Shown here in pieces: positions 32,401 to 43,808 of a stretch of 64,000 nt of DNA. Origin of the DNA: Hemicordylus capensis (Eukaryota; Chordata; Lepidosauria; Squamata; Cordylidae); contig NC_069669.1 in NCBI RefSeq assembly GCF_027244095.1, forward strand, positions 7,094,501-7,158,500, in the 5' to 3' direction. Both the position numbers and the translations under genes were made by a program. Every line of letters begins with the position of its first letter. Positions within the stretch are counted from its first letter, which is position 1. Below the pieces are notes generated by a model. It made no database searches. It was not told where the DNA came from and saw only the letters and a list, made by a program, of their open reading frames with translations.

Positions 32401-35400
32401 CTCGTCACCAACCTTTCGAATTTGTGGGGCCTGACCCAGTGCATGCTGAGGGGAAGCATTTTGTTTGGGTGGTGTAGGATGCATCTGTGCTACTTTCTGG
32501 GCCAAGCTAGAGGAAGTAGATACTTGTGCCATGCTTGGAATTCCTGCCTGGGGCTGGGCCTAAGGGAAGAAAACAATGATTCAATTTCATTGGGAGAACA
32601 ACGCAGTTTTTACATTAGGAAATCTCAGTGGCATTTTTGTCCAAGGCCTCCAGAAATCAGACAGTTCACATAAGTTAATAGATCAAGGTTATCATGATTA
32701 GTGTTTTGAAAATGAAATGCTAAACCTCTCTGAAGGCGCTGCTCTCTGCTAAGGGTTAAAAGAGCATGTTCCCAGCCCATGAGTTGCAATTTCATCAGGT
32801 AGTGAATGAATGAATGAATGAATGACTACTTTGACTGCCACTGGCATAGATCTCTGATGTAACAGCAGACCTTGCTAGCCATGGCCCAGGCAGCTGGGTG
32901 CAAAGAGGGGATCTTGAAATTGGAGCTGTATGGTCAATAAACAACTCATTAAGTTGTAGAGCATCTGCTTTGCATGCAGAAGGTCCCAGGTTCAATCCCT
33001 GGCAGCATCTCGAAGTACGGCTGGGAAAGACTCCTGCCCGAAACCTTGGAGAGCTGTTGCCAGACAGTGTAGACAAAACTGAGCTATATGGACCAATGGT
33101 CTGACTCAGTATAAGGCCGCTTCTTATGTTCTTAAGTCGAGGAAACCTTTCATACCTGAACCTGGATATTGCCCACAGGTAGATGCACTGAAGTGGCTGA
33201 ACTTGGACCCTGGAGAGAGAGGGGGAGCAGCAGTTGTGCTGTGCCTTGTGCAGTTAGTAGAGCCTGAGGCTGGGCAACAACCGCAGTTTGAGGCTGTCTC
33301 TGCGAACTTACATAAAACTGAGATATGACATTCTGTGGTTCAGCTTTGGCCAAAGGTACCTCTTGCTTGATCACAATAGCCTTTTTGGCAACTAGGTTCT
33401 GGACATCCATTGACATGGGTTGCCCTAAAGAATGGCTAACTTCCAGTATGGATTGTCTTGCATCAGAGCAATCAGCTAATGTGCCTTCCTCTTTGACAGC
33501 AGAACCGACTTGCTTCTGATTCAACGTTGGTGTGGAATCCATTGCTGCTTGGGGCGGCTGTTGGCTCCCTCGCTTTTCAGCTTCCAGCTGCATCTTCAGC
33601 ACTTCCACCAGCTTCTGCTCTCGTTCCAGTTTTCTTTTGAGCTCTTCAATCTGCTTCTCTTTTTCCTGGAGCCTACGGTCTTTCTCAGCTGCATCGAACT
33701 CCATGTTCGATATGCCTCCACTGGTGTGGCTGTCCTCATTGGTGGTCGCTCTAAGAGGCGATGTGCTTGAGAACTGCGACGGGGACATCATGGTCATAAT
33801 TTCCGTCAAGGTGTCGCCCACGTTAGTGTCATCGGCCCCAAGGCTGGACTGTTCGGAAGGAGCTGGGGAGATGGGCAACGGGGAGCTGATACATTCCATG
33901 TGCGTCAGTTTGCTGCCAGTTGTGGTTTCTGAAGAAAAGCTGGGGACTGAGCTGGCTGCTGGCTTACTTAAGGTAGCAACGGGGAAGACGGCTGCTACTT
34001 CTCCAGAATTACTGGTACCATTAGTGGAAGGAGTTACTGCGATTGCATTAGTTGTGCTGAGAGAATTGTTGTTAAGATCCTGATAGGGTTTCAAACGTTC
34101 AATGAGATCCATTTTTGTTCCAGACACTGGCAATCCCCTTAGTTTTAATTCTATTTTCAGTTCAGGTACCTGCAGTTAAAAAAAAAAAAAAAAGCAAGTC
34201 AACAATAGTGTTTAAAAAACAACCACCAACCAACGAGTATCTAGACAAAAGCCTGATTCAGAAGATAGGAACTCCAGTTTGTTTATTTGTTTATTGTTCA
34301 ATTTTTATACCACCTTTCATAAGGCATCCCAAGGCAGTTTACAACAGTTAAAATACAACAAAATTTCATAAAAATCACATACAAACCCTTAAAATCAGTT
34401 AAACAGTAAGAACCGCCCCCCCCCACACACAGAGATAACCATAAAAAGATAAACAGAAGCAGGGAAGCTGGAAAACCTAGCAGCCCCTGAACAAACAAAA
34501 AGGCCTTTCATTGTTTTTTAAAAGCAGCCTCAGATGTCAAAGAGTGGGTATTCACTGGAAGAGCATCCCAGAGCCTGGGGGCAACAACAGAGAAGGCCCC
34601 ATCCTGTGTCCATGACAATTTAGCTTCTCTCAACATGGAGCAAAGGCCCCCCCTGACAACCTTGCTGGGCAGGCAGAAACCCTTGGGAGCAGGCGGTCCT
34701 TCAGGTATCTAGGTCCCAAACCTCCAAGGTCAAAACAAGCACCTTGAATTGAATCTGGAAACAAATTGGCAGCCAGTGCAGCTCTTTCAAAATAGGTGTA
34801 ATATGCTCCAAGTGAGTAGTTCCAGAGAGAACCCTGGCAGATGCATTCTGCACCCACTGAAGTTTCTGAATATTCTTCAAGGGCAGCCCCACAAAGAGTG
34901 CATTGCAGTAATCCAGCCGCAATGTGTGACAAAGGCATGGGTGACTGTGGCCAGATCTGCCCTCTTGAGAAAGGGCTGCAGCTGGCACATTAGCCAAAGC
35001 TGTGCAAAGGCACCCCTAGCCACTGCCTCCCCTGAGCACCCCAAACCAGAGTTGAGTCCAGCAACACCCCCAAGCTATGCACTTGCTCTTTCAAGGGGAG
35101 TACAACCCCATCCAGAGTTGGTCGAATCGCCCTATCCCAACTGGCTTTTCGACCAACTCTGGATGGGGTTGTACTGGTGCACCTAACATCACTAGACAGT
35201 GTACAAAAATTAAATAGGCTCTGGCCACAGGTTTACAGACTGAAGTTGAAAACAAGACACACTAGGAATGAAAAATTAAGTAAAGGAAAAGCAGGATGAA
35301 CTGGGAAGAACCAAGAGGAACAGATGTGTCTGACGAGCTTGGGTGTCAAAATGGAGGAAGAGAGCTGAGGGGAAAAAGAAAGCTGCCTTTTACTGAGTTA

Positions 35401-38400
35401 GACCCTTGGTCCATGTAGCTCAGTACTGTCTGCTTTGACTGCTAGGGGTTCTGCAAGGTTTCATAGGAACATAGGAAGCTGCTATATACTGAGTCAGACC
35501 ATTGGTCTATCTAGCTCAGTATTGTCTTCACACACTGGCAGCGGCTTCTCCCAGGTTGCAGGCAGGAGCCTCTCCCAGCCCTATCCTGGAGATGCTGCCA
35601 GGGAGGGAACTTGGAACCTTCTGCTCTTCTCGGAGCGGCTCCATCCCCAAGACCAGCTCTCCTCTCCTTTTGGGCAGGGGTCCTTCCCAGTCCTACCTGG
35701 AAATGCCACGAGTTGAACCTGGGACCTTCTGCATGCTGCTACCACTGAGCTATGGGCCCCATCCCACAAATGGACCAATGGTCTGACTCACACATGCAGC
35801 TTCCTATGTGGGTCATGACCCTGCACAAGATGAATGCATGCATTGATGTAGTAAGCTATGGAATGATGAAGAACTGATTCACATTTGCACAGGGAATGTT
35901 CAATTCCAACGATCGCTACATCAGTGTTCCCTCTAGCAGCGATTCCCAGATGCTGTTGACTACAACTTCCCTAATCCCCAAGCAAAAGCCATTGTAGCTA
36001 GGGATTCTGGAGTAGTAGTCAACAACATCTAGGAATCCCTGTTAGAGGGAACACTGGACTGCATGCACTCAGAGTTGGAGAGGAGAGCTGGTCTTGTGGA
36101 AGCAAGCATGACTTGTCCCCTTAGCTAAGCAGGGTCTGCCCTGGCTGCATTTGAATGGGAGACTAGAAGTGTGTAAGAGATTCCCCTTAGGGGATGGAGC
36201 TGCTCCGGGAAGAGCAGAAGGTTCCCAGTTCCCTCCCTGGCAGCATTTCCAAGATAGGGCTGAGAGAGACTCCTGCCTGCAGCCTCGGAGAAGCCGCTGC
36301 CAGTCTGGGTAGACAATACTGAGTGAGATGGACCAATGGTCTGACTCAGTATATGGCAGAGTCCTATGTTGGTGGGATCATTATTTTTTGCCCAGGGGGT
36401 GGGTGGGTAAGATTATTGCAAGTCCTCCTCTACAGCATTACTATCAGGATGCAGCAGAGGCCAAGGCCTGAGGAGGACCAAGTACCTTCTGGACCCTTCC
36501 CTCTGAAAATGCTTTCTCCCCTTTTGGTTTTTTTTAAAAAGACCAGTGAGCCCTTTGGGGACAAAATTATTAATGTTAATGCTGCTCTGAGCCTGTCAGA
36601 GAGCAGGATATAAACGTAACAAACAAATGCCTGTCCTGCCTTCCACTTTTGCAGAAGCTGAGAACGTGTTCACTTCTGTTCCAGCGGATGGAACAGAGTG
36701 TTCGCTAGAGGTCTCTCTTCTTCCACCCAAAAGCCTTGTTCTCCTTTATGTGAAGAACACAAGGAAGAGCAGCCCTGGTGCCACTGGAGAGACTCACTTC
36801 AAAGTATATGCTGCTCTCAGCCGCAGGCAACTTACTTATTGAATTCCTTCCGATGTAATTCCCTCCTCACAGCCACACCAGAGGCAACTGCATCACTCTA
36901 CCTCAAAGAAAAGCCTCCCCTGACTATGGACATGCATTCCGATTGGCTCTTTAAATGCTAGCAACTGGAAAAGAAACTAGTTTCGGGCCTGATAGGAACA
37001 CATGAAGCTGCCATATACTGTGTCAGACACTTGGTCCATCTCGCTCAGTATTGTCTTCACAGACTGGCAGGGGCTTCTCCGAGGTTGCAGGCAGGAATCT
37101 CTCTCAGCCCTATCCTGGGAGATGCTGCCAGGGAGAGAATTTGAAACCTTCTGCTCTTCCCAGAGTGGATCCATCCCCTGAAGGGAATATCTTCCAGTGC
37201 TCACACACCATGTCTCCCATTCATGTGCAACCAGGGTGGACCCTGCGCTGCTACGGGAACAAGTCATGCTTGCTACCACAAGACCAGCTCTCTTGACCGC
37301 ATCCATTTAGTCAGCCACAGGGAAAGACTTCATCAGGCCGGCTTCCAGCTGCGGTAGCCTGCCATGAGCTAACGGTGTCCCATCTGTTGCCTCACACTGG
37401 ATGAGGCTTGTGGCACGCTGCTGCAAACCCACACTTATAAGCTTCCACATTTCTGGAAGTGTTCTTGTTCGATTCTCACATCCCAGTTATCAGCCAGAGA
37501 TTCTGCTTCCTGGTTTCTTTGCTTCTTTCTGGGATGTGCCACCGAATGCCTGGCTGCAGGATCACATCATCAGGAAGAAGCAGCTGGCACTAAAGCAGCA
37601 GGTGATCAGGGCTGTGAACAGGCTGTGAATAGCATAGCACAATGTGAGCAAAGGAGGCCGATCTGGGGACATTTGGAGCTCTTCAAAGCACAACTTCAGG
37701 GGCAAATATTTTCATTCGTCAATTAGTCCATGAGCCAAGCCCACAAACTCCTGCCCCCCCCACCTCCCCCCGAGCCGAAAAAGAGGCAATACCACTGCTA
37801 CGCTTACAGCTTTCTTTGCGTTATCACACCCCCACTTTTTTTTATCGCTACCCCAGAATAATACAATTGCAGACATTTTTGCAGAGTAAAGGGTAACAAT
37901 TAACAAACTGTTGCATTTTCTCTGTGGAATCTTCTTGGGAGAACACTCCTGCTAATTTTGATTTCCATTCCTCTAATAACACTGATACAATTTTATAGTA
38001 GTTTTTATGTTTTCAAGGGACTTTTAAAAGCTTTTAAAACACCATTGCAAATTTGGCTGCTGAGGGTCCAATGGTCAGGACAAGAAAAGCATGAGAACGT
38101 ACTGACAGTTGAAAATCACCTGTTTTCCATCTCTAGGGGTATAGAGCTTGTCAAAATTTACAGTGAGCACTAGTCCCCTCAGATGGTACTGACCCCTCAC
38201 AGCTGGCTGATGTACTAAACAGTCAGCACAACCGCACTATTTTTTTTTTTACCTTTAAATCATCCAAGCTAGGAGGCAGAGGTCCTGGCTTTCTGTTGGA
38301 AATATTACTATTCTGTCTTGCTGTGTTGGAAGGTGCTGAAGATGTGCTCAAAGTATTCAGCGATGAATTCCCACTGTTGCTTGGTTTGTCGTTCACTGGC

Positions 38401-41400
38401 CTTCAAGGAAAAACAAACAGTTTAAAAGCTTAAAGCCAACATTTCTCTCTTCCATTCGTTTCCTTTAACGGGCATGGTCTTGAATCTTGCTCATTTAACT
38501 ATAAATTTGAATACGATGAATATTTACATATCGCTTTTCAACAAAAGTTCCCAAAACGGTTTGCATGTACGTACATACATACATAGGCTCCCTGTCCCCA
38601 AAGGGATCACTATCTAGAAAAAGAAACCTAAGAGAGAGACCAGCAACAGCCACTAGTGGGATGTTGTTCTGGGGCCAGAGAGGGCCAGCTGCTCTCACCG
38701 TGCTAAAGAGACAGAATCACCACTTTAAAATGGTGCCTCTTTGCTCAGTTAGCAGGGGACTAACTATGAAGCATTCTGTGTACTGTACAGGAGTAGAATA
38801 GCTAGCATCCCAACTAATTAGTCTTGACGAACTTAAGCCTTATTAATTTCAATGGATCTTAGTTGTGACTTAGCTTGGATGTTGCCCATGATTTACAAGT
38901 AAATTATTCAGAACACCTAAAACTGCTTATTTCGATTGTTCTTGACAATGTATTCCATCAATATAAGAGAGACTCTAATCTGGTATTTAAAAAATGCTGG
39001 AAAGACTTAATTCTAAAATAAGAAATTGTAAAGCACTTTATACACTGGATCCAGCAACTGCTTCCTCATGGCTTCAGCTACACTGTGGATTGAGACAACC
39101 CACATTTCACCACGCAAAAAGATTTCTCTGAACTGATCCTGGTTATCCTGGAGAAAGAACATCTGGCATTCTCTCCAAACAACTTAAGTAAAATTCCTCA
39201 GTGAAACAGACAAATGCAGCATCTTCTCCCACTGAAAGAGTCATTCTTGAGAGTTTTCACCCTGCCCCAAAGCAGGATTGTGCCCACATATTTCATATTC
39301 TGAAACCCACCAGCTTTGGAATACAAAATCTGTACTTATGCAATACATGCTTAATATGAACCGCTGCATATATTGGACAAATGCAGGTCACCGTTTGCCT
39401 CTGATGACCGTGATTGCCGCCCCTGACTGAAAAGGAATGCTGTTGCCTCAGAATTTGCACCAGGGCAAGATACTTTGCTTCCTGTATTCTGGTTTGAGAC
39501 ACGGGCTTCAGCTCTTTGTACTCGTATTTGGGGAGCAACTGGCAGAGTTATTATTTACATTTACATTTTATATCCTGCTCTTCCACCAAGGAGCCCAGAG
39601 CGGTGTACTACATACTTTCACAAACAACCCTGTGAAGTAGGTTAGGCTGAGAGAGAGAAGTGACTGGCCCAGAGTCACCCAGCTAGTTTCATGGCTGAAT
39701 GAGGATTTGAACTCAGGTCTCCCCAGTCCTAGTCTAGCACTCTAACCACCACACCATGCTCGGAGTTCTTCCTCGTCCTGTTTATGGGAGCAGAATTCTG
39801 CTTAGAATCGTCAGTGCTCCCTGGAAGAGGGATTCCCAGATGTTGCTGACCTCAACTCCCCCCAACAACGGCTGTTGCAGCTGGGGATGCTAGGAGTTGT
39901 AGTCAACAGCATCTGGGAATCCCTCTTACAAGGAGCACTGATGCCTACCCTGCCCGTTAACCCACCCACACCTGGTGGATGATGCAGCAATGACGCCCCG
40001 CTGCTGTCATGTGCCCCATCCCGGGGGGTCGGGGAAGAGGCTGCCATGACACTTCACTGGTAACTAGAGCCCTCACATCCAAGCCCATCCATTTCTGCCT
40101 TGCACCTCGGACCACATGACAAGGCTTTAGGCTCTCACACCTCCCGGGTCTCCCGGGGGGTGGGTGGGGGGAGAATAAAGGAGAACTGGCAAAGCCGCAC
40201 GTACTTGAGAGGTGCCGGGAGAATCGTCTGGTAGTTGTAGTGTTGCTGCTGCTGGCTCAAGATCTGCAGTTGCAGAAAAAGCTGCTGCTGCTGCAGCAGG
40301 CGGGCATAGTTGGAGTCCATCTGCGGCTCGTTCTTCTCGCTTTTCTGGTCAGGCGGGATGTACTGGTGGTACTTCAGCTTCTTCACTCTGGGCTTGGGCT
40401 CTTTGCATTTCTTGCTCCGCGGCTTGTCGTTTGGGTTCTTGGGGTGGGGCTGCTAGGCCGAGACAGAAAAGAGACGCCATCCAAAAGTGCCCTTCCGCTC
40501 GCGGAAGGCGCCTCCTGCTCACCAAAGAGCCGCTTCACCCCTCCCGCGAGAGCAGTGAGCGCCACTCTTTGCCCCTTTGGCCAAACACCTTTGGGGCGAG
40601 AGCCCTTTCCCAGCGTGCTGGCCTCTGGCCTCTGCACAGTGCAGGGAGGGCCCTTTCAGAGAGACCCAGCCCTCCCTTGAGAGCTCGCTGGTGGGGAAAG
40701 CGCCGGGAAGGGCGACACTTCCCAGCACTCCCTGCAGGCCTTCCAAGATGGTGCAGGGGCTCAAGAGGGCTCCGTTTCCCTCCAACGAGCCCCCCCCCCC
40801 GGCACTGGGGAAAGGGCAGCGCTGCGTGGCAAGACTGGTTGCTGGGCAAGGTGCCAGGGGGTCTGGGCAGAGAATGGCCCGTTATTGTACAGGCCCAGGA
40901 AACAAGTAGCCAGAGGGCTGCACTTGGGGTTGATGGGGGCTGCCACTGGCCCACGGGCCTTACGGCGAAGGACACTGCATTAGGCTGGCTTCAGGCTGTA
41001 GCTTAGATGGCTTTAAAACGGGATTAGACAACTCAGACAAACAAGTATGGCCCCACAACAAAACGCGATCCCTGGTGGGTATGTGTCACCTGAGCCTGTG
41101 GCTGAGCCTGCCGGCAAACAAAACAAAAGTTAGCAACAAAGGCAGGAGGCCTTGCTGGAACTTGGGTCTTATTTCATAGGCACATTTTTATTTTATTTTT
41201 TTTTCATTTTCTGCAGGTTTTAGTTGTTGATGTGATGAGGGAAGAATTTGTGCTCAGTCCCAGCCTCTTTTCACCCTGTTGTGATTTTGAATACTCTGCA
41301 AGCTGAGAAACTCCCCACTCTTTTTATTCAAGCCCTCCTTCCGCCGCTCCGTACCACTGAGTTCCATTAGCTCCACCCACCTGCAATTTGTCTGTTAAAT

Positions 41401-43754
41401 GCCCTCTGAGTCTGCGAACATTCTGCTCCATTCGGTTACACTGGGGCAACTCCTACGTTTTGGCCACTTGGGTTCTACTGTCTCCACATTTTTGGGAAAC
41501 CAAGGTATCTGTAGGTTACCCCGAGTCTGCCGGTACCTCCCTCTCACACCCAGGTGCTCCAATTATGCACCCATAAGGATAACAACATTTCAATTTCTTT
41601 TGGAAACCGTGATAAGACTGATGGAGGAGAGGTCTGTCACTAGTGATTAGTCACAATGGCTATGTGAAGCCTCCATGTTTCTGATGAAGTATACCTCCGA
41701 ATATCAGTTGCTGGGAAGAGGGGAAACGGAAGGGGAAGACGTTTCTCATCACACATCGCTTGTGGGCTTCCCAGAAGCATCTGGTTGGCCACTATGCAAG
41801 ACAGAAAGCTGGAGCTGGTGGCTCTTTAGTCTGATCTAACCACTCCAACAAATACCGGCATAGTCTATAGGTGACATCATTTTTGTCCACTTAAGTAAGG
41901 GAAATGTCTTATAAAACAGGTTTATAGAAACTGGCAGGGAGGTGTCCTTTCCTGCATTTTCTTGACAGCCACTAATCCAGCTGGATGCAAAACAAATTCT
42001 AGCGAGTGTCTGAAGTGCATAATTCTACAGCAATGCCATATCCAGAGACGCAGAAGTGCAAAATGCTAGTTTTAGGAAGAGCCTGGAAATATTATGTCTC
42101 CCCGCACATGCTTAAAATTCTAAGCTAAGAAATACCAAAGGACAGATTCTGCAACCGGATCAGACAAAATGGACAATGGGAAGAATTTTCATCTAATGTC
42201 AAGTCTTTATTCTGCACTATTACATTAGGACTGTTCCTAGGATACTGATAAGTTTGGAATAAATTTGAGGATTCATAAAACATTGCTGGGGAAAGGTACT
42301 TATCCTTGAAAACTGAAGGAGTCCTTTTGAAAACTTGAAGGAGTCTCTAATTCCTCCTGAAACAAATATTCTACTTTTCATTTCTGTCCCATACACTTAC
42401 ATGTATCACACTGCTGCTGCTGCTGCTGCTACTACCACTACCACAGGAGAACAAATCATGGGTCATGGGTTAGGTTAATTTCCCACTCATTTGCAGGAAA
42501 GGATCAGTGGGCAGGCAAGGCCTCCTTCCAGTTCACCCCTGCTCATGGTATCTCAACACTCACAGGACTGAGAATACAAATTTGCCAAGATAAACATGAG
42601 CTTCTGTTCACATTTTTCTTTCTTCGAGTGAAGAAGAGTTGTATCACTAGGCATACAATTCTTTGGATAATTTGAAAGTGAACTATCTGGCAAAAGCTGC
42701 AAATGAATAAATGAACACATATTTCATATCATTCTTGTTTTCTTCAATGCATGCCTTCCGTGAAAGTTAGAAAACTGGATTCTGGCAAAAGTTCAGTGCT
42801 TTAAAAGAGAATGTTGGCCAATTAAAGATACAACCAATATTTGCACTGCTCTAAGAATGGCTTAAGTAACAAACTAAGAAAAAGTCCCAATTTTCACAAG
42901 ATCCACATTACCAGTTACTGTATCTCCCTTACTTCTCTTGTTTGAGATTTTGCTTCTGTGTAGGTAGAAGAGTAATCTAAACCAAACACATGAAACACAT
43001 GTTCTCACCTACCTTTACTAGACTTGGCCCACTGCAGTGTTTTGCTGCAGACACTATATTTGTGGTGAGAGGAATAGCAGCTGTAGAGCGTGTAGTGTCT
43101 CGGTCCGCGATAGACGGCTTCAGAAATTCAGGTACCGATGGTGGTAATGCAGGATACTGATTAAAAGGGAAAGTAAACAAAAGTGAGACACTCCCACCTG
43201 AACAAAGGCACTGGCTCTCCTTCAGAAAATGTTCAAATGTCTTGTAAAAAGTTCCCAAAAAGGATGAGAGCAGTGAAATTCTTCCAAGTCTCCCAAGAAG
43301 AGCAATGATGGGAAAGAGTCTTTGCATCTCCTGATGGTTTATCTCATAGCCTCGTTTTTTGCTCAGAATTCCCCCCTACCCCATTACTCATACCCGTATC
43401 TTTTGCCTCGTGGGTTAAAAAGCAGCTGGGGAGAGGGGGCAGAATTTGAGCAGAAAAAGTGGCTGAGAGTCTAGCATCTCCCTCATTCTTCCAATCAAAC
43501 TTTGGAGAATTGCCCAGATCTATTTCTCTTTCCCCGAGTTCTTTTGGGCAGACCTATTTTTCTATTTGATTTGGAAATTGGGGGTGGGGCTGCTGCTGTG
43601 ATACAGTGGGCAGAGATTTCCAGCTAACTTTAACAAGGATAATGACAAGCTAAGTTCTTCCACCCAAGTTTTCATACTGAAGAGGGAGGGAGGAGAATTC
43701 AGTCCTGGTCAAAATCGTGAGCTCTTCAACATCACCTTTTAAAGATAATGCATC

Positions 43755-43808
<54 letters not shown>

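Noticed and set aside
33532-34083. 183-codon plus-strand open frame
   Set aside because: Lies wholly within the large MRTFB exon on the opposite strand; a shadow of conserved codon use.
36120-36170. Possible 5S rRNA gene
   Set aside because: Only the internal-promoter half resembles 5S and it is fused to tRNA-like and CR1-like sequence in many copies, so it is a SINE.
40212-41006. 264-codon plus-strand open frame
   Set aside because: Antisense to an MRTFB exon and a GC-rich repeat; no domain; long frame follows from high GC.
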